Below are positions 24,591 through 35,603 of a stretch of DNA of 64,000 nt, in pieces. How positions within the stretch are numbered: the first letter of the stretch is position 1; each line of letters opens with the position of its first letter. Source of the stretch: Impatiens glandulifera (Eukaryota; Streptophyta; Magnoliopsida; Ericales; Balsaminaceae); the NCBI RefSeq assembly GCF_907164915.1, contig NC_061862.1:37891758-37955757 (forward strand), read 5' to 3'. The notes beneath the pieces were generated by a model. It saw nothing but the letters and a program-made list of their open reading frames with translations. It was not told where the DNA came from and did no database searches. Position numbers and translations under genes: made by a program.

Positions 24591-25272
24591 CGCCGAAGGT
24601 TAAATTCGTCCCTAATTAACCCTCCTCGACCGACTTATTCACCCTATAAATACTCCCCCAAGGTCTGTACACAAAATCATCAAACAATATTTAAGAATTA
24701 CACATCAGTTCACCCTACACGGAGATTTAAAGATTCCGACCAAGAACAATTTTTGTCAAAACTTTCTTCGGTGATCCAAGCTTCGGTCCAAGCTTCTGGA
24801 TAGCTTACAACACCTCCTAAGAGTGTTCTCTAATTGTTGGTATGAATCTAGAAGCCTTGAATTTCGATTTGTAATTCAAAATTTTGATATTTTTTTGAAT
24901 TTTCTTGTTTGATCAGTTTGATCTTGTTCTTATTCTTGATCATAGTTTTCTTTTTGAGAATCATTATCTATGTCATGTACAAGTTTTCTATAGAAAGAAA
25001 CCAGATCAAATCCACCAAAATAAAAATTTAAAAATTTAAGTTTGAAAACTGGATTTTTAAAATCTTTGTATTCTTGGTTTAAATATTGATTTTTTGATCA
25101 AGATAGTTGCTATACATGTTTGTAAACATGTTTGAATGATTTTCAAACAACTGTAATAATGTTTGATCAAACTGAAATTTTAAAAAAAAGCTTAAAAATT
25201 TAGAGTTTTGAAATTATGTGTTCTTATTTTTAATCTGGATTTGTTTGTTGATCCAATTAGTTTGATAATCTG
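24582..25272 (+). repeat. Dispersed repeat copy B, inverted arm
   Basis: Copy B is the reverse complement of the first ~690 bp of copy C and, less exactly, of copy A. On the plus strand it shows cctataaatactccccc (TATA box at about 24644-24651), then the leader block with ggtgatccaagcttcgg and caacacctcctaagagtgtt. It meets copy C at a hairpin centred near 25280. No long reading frame is present. Confidence 0.65.
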
Positions 25273-25284
25273 GATTTTTTGAAA

Positions 25285-26795
25285 CTAATTGGATCAGCAA
25301 ATCCAGATTAAAATCAAGAATATGAAATTCCAAAATTTTAAACTTTTTTCTAAAATTTCAGTTTGATCAAACATGATCAAAATATGATTACAGTTATTTG
25401 GAAATCATTCAAACATATTTACAAACATGTATAACAACTATCTCGATCAAAAAATCCAGATTTATATCAATAACACAAAGATTTAAAAAAAATCAGTTTT
25501 CAAGCTTTGATTTTTAAATTTTTTGGTTTAGGTTGATTTGATCGATTCTCTTTTAATAGAAATTTCATACATGATATATATAATGATTCTTAACAAAGAA
25601 ATCACACAATCAAACATAAGAACACGATCAAACTGATTAAACAAGAAAATTTGAAAAAATTCAAAATTTTCAATTACAAATCAAAATTCAAGGCTTCTGG
25701 ATTCAAACCAACAACTGGAGAACACTCCTATGAGGTGTTGGAAGCTATCCAAAAGCCTGGATCGAAGCTTGGATCACCGGAGAAAGTTTTAATAAAAACT
25801 GTTCTTGGCTGGAATATGTAGATCTTCGTTCGGGATGAATTGAGGTGTAATTGTTTGCTATTGTTCGATGATTTGGTCTACAAACCTTGGGGTAGTATTT
25901 ATAGGGTGGATAAATCAGCCGAGGAGGGTTAATTTGGGACGAACTTAACCTCAATCGAGCTTATCTTTAAACCCCTATCTGGTAGTTGGCAACCTTATCT
26001 ACAACGGGATAAGGCTAGAGGATAAGGGAGAAACGTAAGCGTTGACGATAGGGTCACGTGGCCGAAAAAAACAAGGGATTTGATCGCCTGTGGAGGAATC
26101 TAGAGCTTCTAGAGGTTGGACGCCGGCAAGGTCGCGATTCCAACGAAGAAGACAATCTAAACGACATCGTTTCGTGTAACGGGATGTCGAGTTTCGTCTA
26201 GTTTCGTTCGTGGTTAGTCCCGTAAGTTGATTCAACGTAGACGCATTCGTGGTTCCATTACATCCGGCAACGTGGGAGCGTCTGGGCTATTGGATGAGAT
26301 CTGGTCACTCATCTGATGGTCCAGAATCCTGCCGCAGAAATTAAACATATTTTCAGCTATACAAGATTATCATATTTTATTTTTATTTAAAATGTTATGA
26401 AAAATTGGGTTTTTAATCCCTTTAAATCTATTTCTAAACCAAAAAATTTTACAAAAAATATTTTTGGAATAATAATAACAATTATGATCATATTTTATTT
26501 TTTTAGGAATTTTTGGGTATTTTATTTAATTGGTTTAAGTCATGAATTAAACATAAATTATGAATAAATCATAGTTAAATATTTTTAGCCCCTTCCTTGG
26601 ACTAATTTGAGTAAAATAAATTCAATATTTTTCCTTAAACTATTTTTTAGAATTTTAGAAAATTTCCTTAATTAGAGTTTAATTATTACAATAATTAATC
26701 TTTAATTAGGTTTTAATTTTTTTTTAAGTTATTTTAAATATAAAAATTTAAAACATTATTTTAATATTATTAAACATAATAATATTATTTAAAAA
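25285..26795 (-). repeat. Dispersed repeat copy C, direct repeat of copy A
   Basis: It aligns with copy A from actaattggatcagcaaatc on the left to tattattaaacataataata on the right. The TATA box on the minus strand is the complement of gtatttatagg near 25890. Differences from copy A are scattered over the whole unit, so the duplication is not recent. Small open frames on the minus strand (25745-25954 and 25999-26235) are not shared between copies and are not genes. Confidence 0.65.
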
Positions 26796-26799
26796 ATAA

Positions 26800-28236
26800 G
26801 ATAAGTCAAATATTCAGGCTTACATCAATATATTGAAAATCAAAAGCAATAATCAAATCTGATACAAAAAGAGTATACAAACGATCTTAAAATTCAAGTT
26901 TGCTCGAGAAAAAGTTTGTTTGCATATAAATGTGTGAAATGATTTTAGGAACACGTAAGGATTTTCTCATTATTTTGAAGTTATAAAACTTAAGTTATGA
27001 TATCGTAAAGTTAAAGAGTTTTTTCAAACGTGTCCTAAAATTATGATTTTATTTTTATTTTTATCAAGAATAATATTTTTGATCTTTGTATATTTTTTAG
27101 GAATTTTCTAGAGTAATTTAAAAGTATAGATTAATTAAAAAAGTAGTTTGGTGAAAATGGAAACCAAAACAGACTTAATGATTTCAAATTAAGATGAAGT
27201 TAAGAGTTCAGGATTAAAATTTGATGAATGAAGGGTTTAGGGGCCCTGCTGTTCAGGGATGCACCTTTGTTTCTAATTTAATTTATTAATTAACATGAGT
27301 CACATCAGATTAAGTAAACAAAGCACAAAGGGAGAGTTGGCTTAGTGGTTTGTGCACCTAAGCTCTTTTCTCTTTCTTTTAATTTTTTGTTTTTGATTTC
27401 ACTTCTAACTAAAATTAAAATTATTTGAAGTCCAGATTCGGTTACAATTATAAAAGCATTTATGACGGACATCATAAAGGTAGTACTTTTATTATATCTC
27501 AATAAAATAACATCTCTAAATAATTAGAAGAAGGTTTAATAAAAAATGATATCATTAAATCAGATAAGTCTAATACATGTTATATTCCTTGATTTAGTCA
27601 AGTAACGGCGTGAGTAGTTAATAATGAGGTAACGCATTGGAGGCGTCCCGTATGAGACATCTCATGGTATAAATATTATAGGTTAGTGACAAGTCTCGTA
27701 GTAACTATAATGAATTATTCTTATACCTGAGGTACATGGATCATACGTGAATATTTTACTTTGATACCAGTTACAGACGAGATATGGTGGTTGGGTATTT
27801 CTTAAAACATATTAGAAATAATGTGGGAAGCCAATTAAGGTAGACATCGCTTTTGTGTTAGGAACAAGAGTAAGTATACTCATGGGCCCTTTGCTAAAAC
27901 TATGCTCGTAGTCTATGACTATGACAATTATTCTCGGGGTGATGGCCACTTGAGAATGAAATAACAAAGTATATATAATTTTGAGAAAATCAAGTACACA
28001 TGATTTATTCTATTCTAGATATGATCTTGTGGGTGTTGACTTCTAATAAACCATGCTTTCATAACTAAATTGAGTATAAGAGGTGACATAATATATAGTA
28101 GCAAAAAGGTTCAACAATACGTGAGAGTGGAGATTTTTAACTTTTCAGAGCATTTGGAGTCATTGGAGCTTTGCTAGAAACGGACTCTGATATGTTTTAT
28201 AATTAATGGTTAATTATGATTGACCAGAAACTCTAA
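26800..28236. other. Intergenic DNA, no gene seen
   Basis: AT-rich up to about 27540, then more balanced sequence to 28230 that could be part of an old LTR; it continues on the far side of the foldback element from 45417. A tRNA-like block at 27331-27365 (with ttggcttagtgg) may be the head of a SINE. No convincing B box follows it. Confidence 0.35.
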
Positions 28237-28429
28237 GGGTGTGTTTGATAGCCCTGGAATTGGCATTGGAATTGGAATTGGAGGGTCCAATTCCAATTCT
28301 TATGTTTGTTAGACACTTTAATATTAAGAATTGGAATTGGAATTAGAATTCCAATGAAATTCAATATAGTGTAATTTGATAGTTCTCAATTCCTATCTTT
28401 TTAGGTCGGAATTGTAATTCCAAATTAAC

Positions 28430-28815
28430 ACGTTTTTCATGTTTTTGACATGTTTAACACGTTTTTCACACATTAAACACGTTTTACACGTTTTTAACAC
28501 GTTTTTTTACACGTTTAACATATTTTCATATTTTGGCACGTTTAACACGTTTTTGGCACGTTTAATACGTTTTTGGCACGTTTAACACGTTTTCGACACA
28601 TTTAACACGTTTTTCACGTTCTTGACACGTCTAACACGTTTTTGACACGTTTAACATGATTTTCACATTTTTAACACGTTTAACACGTTTTTGGCACATT
28701 TAACACGTTTTTGTCACGTTTAACACGTTTTGACACATTTAACACGTTTTTCACGTCATTGACATGTTTAACACGTTTTTGACACATTTAACACGTTTTT
28801 CACGTCTTTGACACG
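28430..28815. repeat. CACGTTTTT minisatellite, left block
   Basis: Irregular tandem copies of an 18-20-bp unit of the type gacacgtttaacacgttttt. It is the outer part of the left arm of the foldback element and is cut from its continuation (42579 onward) by the Sirevirus insertion. Confidence 0.85.
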
Positions 28816-30146
28816 TGTTAGGATCTAGGTCGCCGCTGGTGGACCAGGGGTTGGACCGGTTAGCGGTTCTCACTCGTAGGGTGGTGGTTAATCCGGTTAG
28901 AGATTAATACCGGGGTTTCAATACTACACAACCTGTCACAAATCCTTGAACTAGGTTCAAGCGCGGAAGAGATTTGCTTTCAGGTTGAAGCGGAACGCTT
29001 GTATGATAGGCACGGTCGGTTTCGGATGATGGAGATTTGGAAATGGTGGGTCGGTTTCGATAATCTGGATATTCGGTATGGTTAGTATAGAGTCGGTTTG
29101 GAGCGGTGTGGTTAGGTTAGTCGGTTAGATAATGAAGCCGGCAGAAAGTAAATGACAAGACAGATTTTATGGATGTTCGGAGATAAAACTCCTACGTCAC
29201 CCCTTCCTCTCGAAACCGCGAGAAGGATATTCACTAAGGAATACAAGTACAGGCCGATCGAGACTTATTTCCTGCTCGATAACACTCTTACAGTTTACAC
29301 CGAAATTGTAAAGACACACTTTAACTTTCAACACTTAGGCTTTTTAGAACAGCACGCTCTATCTCTTGTAGTAAATGCTCTTAATATCTCAATATCACAC
29401 TATTGTCTCTTAATGTCCCGCTTAAGTCACTGTATTTACTCTTCTTCAGCTACCTCCTTTTATAGGTGAAATATGCCAACGGTCATATTTCACTTCCTTG
29501 AATCTGATTGGCTGAGCAGCGGTGCAGTGATTCAGTGTTTCAGAGGTTCAGACCTGCGGTCGTTTCCTCAGACCTGATGGTCAACCTCAGACCTGGTATT
29601 CTGTCTCAGACCTGGCGGTCTGTTCTTCCGGTGTGTAAGACAAACCTGCCGGATTTGTCTTTTACTTGATGTAGGCACTGTCTGTTGGACAGTTGTCTGT
29701 ACTTGGAAGATTTCCTTTCTGTCTTATCCCGAAGTGGAAGGATCCGGTAGTACTGTCTTCTGCAGCCTACAGTCTTTCCTCAGACTTGCATGAATATGGA
29801 AGTGTTCAGTCTGTTCCTTTGGTATCGTTCTCAACAGATACCCGAATTGTCTTCTTGTACTGGTCGGTCATTTGACTTGGCCGAATGTCTTTTGGTAGTG
29901 ATGTAACCGGACTTCTTCCGGTTATTCTTGTCTTGTGGATGATCGGCTGTTTGATGATTCCGGTTTTGAGCTTTGGCCGATCCTTTCTTTGTGCGGTCAC
30001 GTTCCGAATATTCTTAATCGGTTTAGTAGCTTGACCGATTGGTTTTCTTTAGTCGGTTCTCTTGTTCATCCGGTCCGGTTCCTTGTTCCTGCATGGGAAG
30101 TTTATTTAAGTTAGGTTTATTTGAACCGGTCTGAATTTATCTAACA
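28816..30146 (-). repeat. Sirevirus 3' LTR
   Basis: It reads TGTTAG...CTAACA on either strand at its edges. A TATA-like TATAAAA lies on the minus strand at 29458-29464. The apparent frames inside (29152-29469 plus, 29806-30000 minus) recur in the other LTR at the same offsets and are not genes. Confidence 0.93.
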
Positions 30147-30360
30147 ATTTCTCCCTTTTTGATTATTTTATTTAAAATTATCAAAATCATGTAAGTTTGC
30201 AACCGTAGGCCGGTTGTTTTGTTTGTCCGGTTTTTTAAAAAGACTTAGAGAATTTTTCGAAAAATTTTGAGAGAAAATTTTGAGAAAAGTTTTGAAAGAG
30301 TCTTTATCTTTTATCTAACAATTTCTCCCTTTTTGATTATTTTATTTAAAATTATCAAAA
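30137..30360 (-). promoter_or_regulatory. Polypurine tract and its duplicate
   Basis: On the minus strand AAAAAGGGAGAAAT sits directly next to the 3' LTR (30147-30160) and would prime plus-strand DNA synthesis. A 50-bp block containing the LTR edge and the tract (30137-30186) recurs unchanged at 30311-30360. Multiple purine tracts before the 3' LTR are known from Sireviruses. Confidence 0.75.
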
Positions 30361-30483
30361 CTAAGTAGAAATGCAAAATAAGGCCGGATTCAAAAATAAC
30401 TTTATATGTTTATATATATAGATGACCGGAAAAGACAAAATATATAGAAATACTAAGGCCAATAAGAAAAAGAAGGAAAGTCC

Positions 30484-33084
30484 CTATTCAGAGTCCGTGA
30501 AGTCATAGACGCTCTTCTTTTTCTTCTTCGGTTGTTGTTGCCCGGTCGGTTCGGAAGATCGTCGCCTTTTAGACCGGGACCGCAGTTGTTCTTCGACTTC
30601 ATCCTCGACTTGGTCGGCTTGCTGCGATGTACCCGTAATGACCGGTTCAGAGACCTCTTTGAGCAGCTCGGCTATCTGAACTTTCTTAGGGGCCTCCCTC
30701 TGTCTCTTTTTCGGTGCTGAAGCGGAGGCGGCCGCCTTCTTCTTCTTGTGTTCCCTAGCGAAGCCGTCCAGCCTCCGTGCTTCCCTTTCCAACCGTGCGG
30801 CATCCTCCGCAGCTTGGGAGGCTACTTTCTCAGCAAACCCTGGGAATATGGCCTCAGCATTTTTAAGTCGCGCGGCTTCCACTTCCGCTTCGGTCAGTTG
30901 AGACGATCGCGGCGCCTCTTTATCTTTGCTAACTTCGGCGTCCAGCGCATCCTGGACCCTTTTAGCCACCTGAGCATCAGCTGCTACAGCCGCGTCGTCC
31001 GCGTTCACCTTAGCCCTTAAAATTTCGGCCATCTGTTCGGAAAGTGCCTTTACTTCGGCCACGAGACTCTCGTTTGTCTTCTCGAGTTCGGAGACCCGGT
31101 TAAGTGTCGTGTCGACCCGTTCGAAGTCTTTCTTTAAATCGGAGGTCACATCCTCCAGAGTTGCGGTTCGCTGAGCCCATTTATCGCGCTCACCGGCCTC
31201 TTCCCACAGTCCGTTGCCGAGTTCTGAGAGTCGTTCTTGATGTTTTTCCAGAAGCAGCCTTGTCACGTCGGTGAACTTCAGGGCCGAATCAACTATTCTG
31301 TTGGATCTATCCTTGAATGGTTGAAGCTCGGACACGTTGTGTTCTTGTATGCGGTCATTGATCCGTTCCGATATGGATGCTTCAAGCTTTTGAAGTCGGT
31401 CCTCAACCCATTCTTTAGCAGCCCATTCTTTAGTAAGGTCTGAAGTAGTGACTTCCGGTGGTGGGGGAGGTGATTGCTCCGTGAGAATTGGATCGGCTCT
31501 TTCACTGGATTCTATCGGTGCAGCATTCTCTTTTGGAAGTTCTAATGGTGCCGCATCCTCCAAGATCGGTGCCGCATCCTCCCTTGGAGGTGTTGGACAG
31601 TTAACCAGAAACTTTTCGATTACGGGAGCAGTATAGACCGGTACTTGCATTCGGCTGCATATCGTTTCCAGCCGCTCGATTTCTTGAATTATTTCCCTTT
31701 TGCCTTTTTCAAGCCTTGTTAACACCCGCGGCGCGACGGTGTCCACCGATCCCGTCTTGTTGAGCTCTTCCTTAATTTTCCGGATGCGCTTTCTTAGTTT
31801 CCGAAGTTGGATCCTCGGTAACAGGAGACAGGTTCGGCTTTGTACCTCTTGAATTGTGTTGGAATTTGTGAGGCTCATCATCAGGTCCTCTACTTCCTCC
31901 AATCTGTCGATGCATTGCTTTTCCGTGTGGCCCGGTAGGATTTCTCTATATGGTATACCGAACCGGTGCTCATGCCACTCCAAGTATAGCTCTTCAACGT
32001 CTTCGGCTCGCTTGTTGACGCCCTGAAGGATTTTCTGGGCTAATCTATCGGCCTCTGCTTCTTCGGCCTCCTCCCTTTCTGTGTTGCCGCCTTCAATATC
32101 GGCTTCTTTATCAACCTCTTCTTCACCACCCTCTTCTCTACCCTCGGTGGTCTCAGGGTTGGTGTTTGGTTCGGCATCATTTTGAGCCGAATGATCGACG
32201 TCATTGACCGTTCTGTCATCGGTCCTCTCCGTGTCGGTTTGCGCAGAGGCCCACTCCTCATCTTCTGTTTGTTGTGGTGGGTCTAAGAAGGTTATCTTTT
32301 CTTTGCCCTTGCCTCCGGTCTTTGCTTTGGCCGGGGCATCTTTCTTTGCGGCTTTCTTCTTTCGGCCACCTGTGGAACTGGGGGCCGGCTGCGTTCTTTC
32401 AAGGAATTGCCTTGATCTGATAAGGCAGCGTTCTGCTACCGCAACGCCGGGACCGACGTCGAGATTTAGATGGAGGAAGATCTTACCGAGTGGCACGGCG
32501 TATCCCCACGACCGGTTTGAGTCCGGTTTCACCATATCCATGAGGTTGTTGAACACCGATCTTGCCCAGTTGACCTCTTTTCCTTCCATCAGACCGATCA
32601 ACATCTTGATTTTGTCTTTGGTGAGATTGCTGAAGTTTCCTCCCCTCGCCAGAATCGCCCTTGCGAAGATGTCACATATCGGGATATACTCCGGCCTCAG
32701 CATTTGTTTGCTCCCGGATGTTTTGATCGGCTGACTGGTTGCCGATAGAATGTAGCAGGCCGACTCAAAGATGTCCTGCTCTATTTCTGCTGTTGCATCC
32801 TGGCCGGTTGTTGGAAAATGCAGGCTTTCGGCCACCAATTCTTCGGTGAGCTCTATTCGGGAACCGCATACATTCGCGGTGATCTTGTCGTAGGCGATTG
32901 TTGCGGTTTTGAAGAACTCTTCGACCGCATCTTTGTAAATGACGTGAGGACCGCCGAGGAAATATTCCAGACCGGTTTTGATTACCCGGTCAATAACTGC
33001 TTTCGCCTCGGTCGTACCATTCAGCCGGATTTCCTCGAAATCCACCTGAGATTAGAGTCTGAACAACGCCGAATCACGACCCAT
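30484..33084 (-). pseudogene. Sirevirus accessory ORF c: large acidic, coiled-coil, basic-tailed protein
   Basis: The ATG is at 33084; codon 11 is a TAA stop (33052-33054), after which the frame is open for about 853 codons. Residues about 20-220 carry the same domain as the two neighbouring ORFs (TGLEYFL, VEEFF, LHFPTTG, VNWARSVF, VGPG). Then comes a K/A-rich basic block, a strongly acidic stretch (EEGGEEEVDKEAD), a P-rich linker with repeats of the DAAPIxE type, a long coiled coil, and a basic tail with clusters such as KKRQREAPKK and RSRSKRRR that look like nuclear localisation signals. The domain resembles the one annotated as putative plant transposon protein. Role unknown; chromatin or nuclear targeting is my guess. 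A TATA box lies at 33192-33198. The coding base composition is much more GC-rich than the host spacer. Confidence 0.7.
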
Positions 33085-33191
33085 GTTAAAGAGTTTGAGA
33101 AAGTGAGAGAGAACCGCCTTAATGAGTTTTAGAGAGCTTAGAGAGAGAAAGTAGATTCGCGTGTGAATGAGGTAAAATGACCGAAAGTCCC

Positions 33192-33335
33192 TTTTATAGA
33201 TGCGGTTTGGAAACCCAACCGTCCCATCAATAATGGGCGGGAATTTTCCCTCCAAAATGGAAGAGGCGCCAAACTATGGGCGGTAAACCAAAAGTGGGGG
33301 GCGACAATTTTTGGGCGGGAAATTTCCCTCCAAAA
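33192..33335 (-). promoter_or_regulatory. Promoter-like region of accessory ORF c (TATA plus two E2F-like sites)
   Basis: On the minus strand TATAAAAG occurs at 33191-33198, about 110 bp before the ATG. Upstream, a 23-bp block occurs twice (33235-33257 and 33313-33335). Each contains gggcgggaa, whose complement TTCCCGCC is the core of the E2F consensus. E2F sites are known to drive S-phase genes. Binding is inferred. Confidence 0.45.
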
Positions 33336-33628
33336 TCCTTTGCTTATGTCATTGATGATGCAATAGTTCCTTTGAAACCGATTGATTGAACGGTTTCTAA
33401 GTTTAACCGGACATTTTGAGTGAACAGTTTTAAGCAGATTTCAAGTGGCCGGATGAAAACGCGGTTATAGTTTGAAGATGTTAACCGGTTACTTAGATAA
33501 ATGTTCAAAGAATTAGGAAGACACGGTCATTTAAACTAAAATGATATTAAAATTCAAGTAGTAGATAAAGGAAACCGTCATAAGATTCGGTACAAAGATA
33601 GGCATACAGAAGGAATGCAAAGTACAGC

Positions 33629-34333
33629 CTATTGAAAAGACATTCTCCAGATTCGTTCTATTGCTGAATCCCTGTCGAGGATGTTTGAAGAGGAAGCCGG
33701 TGTGCCCGGTCCGAATTCTGGTCGGTTCCTAAGAATCAGCTTGCTAATATGTGGTGCATAACCGAGCCCTTTCTTGGTCAGCACCATATTCTTTAGGTTT
33801 TCCCGTATGACCGTTGACCAGTTGATGGCCGATTTGCAAAGAATGTGGGTCATGATGTTGTAGGTATTCCTAGAGTACCGTTGATTAGGTGATTGACACA
33901 GAATTGACCGGGTCACGATTTCGAGCAGTAGCTGACCGTGACTAGCAAGTTGGGTTTTTGTCCCAAAGTTTTCCACCGGAAAAGGGGTGGCCGACAGGTA
34001 TTGCACGGTTTCAAATCCCGCGAGGTCCTGAATAGGAGGAAAGTCAGAGAAACCTTCAGTGGGTAGACCGAATAGTGAGGCAAATTCAACCTCGTCTATC
34101 CAGAATGTATGGTCTCTGACAGTGGAGACGATGTACTTTCCCCTGATGCAGGTGCTTCGAAAGAAGGCCTTGACATCGTCTAGAAGAATAGGACCGGCCT
34201 CTTCAAGGAACGGTTGAAGACCGGTTTCAACGAGAGAGTCATACATGAATTTCTGCTTAGTGGTACAGTCCCTCTCGCCCGTGCAAGAGTTGAAGTCAAT
34301 GCTTAAGAAGTTGCTTAGAGTGCGACTCGACAT
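33629..34333 (-). CDS. Sirevirus accessory ORF b (234 residues)
   Basis: Uninterrupted frame from the ATG at 34333. The apparent 67-codon extension upstream crosses a TATA box (34421-34430) and was rejected as start. The protein is nearly all one domain, shared with ORFs a and c: TGLQPFL near residue 35, DDVKAFF near 50, EFASLFGLPTEG near 80, then INWSTVI near 180, GYAPHIS and FGPG toward the end. It has no signal peptide, no membrane segment and no zinc knuckle, so it does not look like an envelope protein. The domain resembles uncharacterised plant transposon-associated proteins. Function unknown. Confidence 0.6.
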   Translation of the reverse strand: MSSRTLSNFLSIDFNSCTGERDCTTKQKFMYDSLVETGLQPFLEEAGPILLDDVKAFFRSTCIRGKYIVSTVRDHTFWIDEVEFASLFGLPTEGFSDFPPIQDLAGFETVQYLSATPFPVENFGTKTQLASHGQLLLEIVTRSILCQSPNQRYSRNTYNIMTHILCKSAINWSTVIRENLKNMVLTKKGLGYAPHISKLILRNRPEFGPGTPASSSNILDRDSAIERIWRMSFQ

Positions 34334-34420
34334 GATGTCGGTATTGAGAGAGACGGAATTCAAGAATATTAGAAGTGATTCTGTGCTTTCGAATGTGATA
34401 AAATGAGTAGAGAATGACTC

Positions 34421-34430
34421 CTTATATAGG
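34421..34430 (-). promoter_or_regulatory. TATA box of accessory ORF b
   Basis: The minus strand reads CCTATATAAG, 88 bp before the ATG at 34333. A ttttggagggaaaa block just upstream (about 34436-34449) resembles the block repeated before ORF c, in the opposite orientation. Confidence 0.45.
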
Positions 34431-34850
34431 ATCGGTTTTGGAGGGAAAATCTGAGCATTGATGGTCAGTTTTGTTTTATTAAGGAAAGGAATCTTTACCT
34501 TTTCAAGGCGCATGGGGAAGTGGCAAATTTGCAAAGCCCTAGGTAAGTGTTGGTTGGGAAGTAACCAGTTTGGTTGGAAATTAAATGTGCGGGTGGTTGG
34601 GGGTTATCTCATTGATTGGAATTATCTCATTAAATGCACTTGAACATAACCGAGATTAATTAGATAGATGCCGAAAATAACAGAGACAATGCCGAAAATG
34701 GCATACAGTAACGATGAAGAAAACATGAAATCAAGAAAGACACAAATAAAGCCGAAAGAAACATAGAAGAGGCCGAAACGATCAAACTTGAGTTGGTTAA
34801 AAATACACCCGGTGCATGAAGCAAAACGACCGGGTGCAGGAAGGAGTGAC

Positions 34851-35603
34851 TCATGGTGCATAGGGGTTGACATCACCGTTGTGGCGGTTTCTTCTCCTCC
34901 AGGCCCTCTCGAACCGCCTATAGAATGGGTCGGTTACTTCTTTGGTGAGCACCTGAGCTTGGTTTAAACCTTCGCCGGGACAGGTTGGGACTCCAAGCTC
35001 CACAAGGAGGCTGCTTATTTGAGGAATGAAACCAACTGATCGGATGTCGATCATCCAGATAAGGGTGTCAAAGAGCACCATAGACCAGTTTACTGGTGTG
35101 CCGGTGATTATGGCCGCCATCATGTTGAAGTTCGAGACACTGTAGGTGTTTGTGACGTCCCTACCAAAAATTCTTTTGCCGATCACATCATTTAGAAGCT
35201 GATATTCAGCTCTCAGACGTGATTTTGCTCCATGGTCCTCAACCGGTTCGTTAGACCGAGAGAGGGCGACGCAGACTTCGGCTTTTACATCCCCAGGGAT
35301 GTCCAGATCTGTGATCCCGTGTCTTGGCAGGCTATGACACCTTGCGAAGTCCCGTTCAGTGAAATCGAAGACAATGCCTGCCACCTTGGATTGGATGTGG
35401 GTATCAAAGTGGGGGGTGCCCCGAAACACCCTTGCATTGTGGAAGAACTCCAGAACGGAGTCCGGATAGATGAAGTGCTTATCACATAGGAAACTTTGGA
35501 GGCCGGTTTCCTCCAAAGACTTTATCATCTTGTATATTTCATACTGGTCTGTGGAAGAACAGGATTGAAAATCAACCTGAAGGATGTTGGGAAACTGAGA
35601 CAT
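34851..35603 (-). CDS. Sirevirus accessory ORF a (250 residues)
   Basis: Uninterrupted frame; the ATG at 35603 (MSQFPNIL) was preferred over the upstream in-frame ATG at 35666, because it aligns with the start of ORF b and leaves a TATA-like TATTTAAG (35667-35674) 64 bp upstream. The shared domain shows TGLQSFL, DSVLEFF, FARCHSLPRHG, LRAEYQLL, VNWSMVLF, GFIPQIS and CPGEG in the same order as ORFs b and c. The tail is basic (RRFERAWRRRNRH). It is the first frame after pol, about 0.5 kb downstream. Its role is unknown. Confidence 0.6.
   Translation of the reverse strand: MSQFPNILQVDFQSCSSTDQYEIYKMIKSLEETGLQSFLCDKHFIYPDSVLEFFHNARVFRGTPHFDTHIQSKVAGIVFDFTERDFARCHSLPRHGITDLDIPGDVKAEVCVALSRSNEPVEDHGAKSRLRAEYQLLNDVIGKRIFGRDVTNTYSVSNFNMMAAIITGTPVNWSMVLFDTLIWMIDIRSVGFIPQISSLLVELGVPTCPGEGLNQAQVLTKEVTDPFYRRFERAWRRRNRHNGDVNPYAP

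Noticed and set aside
27331..27365. tRNA-like block (ggagagttggcttagtggtt) suggesting a tRNA gene or SINE head.
   Set aside because: It has an A-box-like part, but I found no B box at the right distance and no cloverleaf. It is kept only as a possible SINE trace.
29152..30000. Apparent genes inside the left LTR (plus 29152-29469, plus 29693-29875, minus 29806-30000).
   Set aside because: The same frames occur at the same offsets in the right LTR (41584-42432). They are LTR sequence read by chance.
32204..32734. A 176-codon plus-strand frame inside accessory ORF c.
   Set aside because: It is antisense to the much longer minus-strand frame and reflects its GC-rich codon pattern.
34334..34534. 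The 67-codon N-terminal extension of accessory ORF b.
   Set aside because: It crosses the TATA box at 34421-34430 and has no counterpart in ORFs a and c, which begin at positions matching the ATG at 34333.
30484..35603. Envelope protein encoded by the Sirevirus.
   Set aside because: None of the three ORFs after pol shows a signal peptide, a membrane-spanning segment or a fusion-peptide-like stretch.
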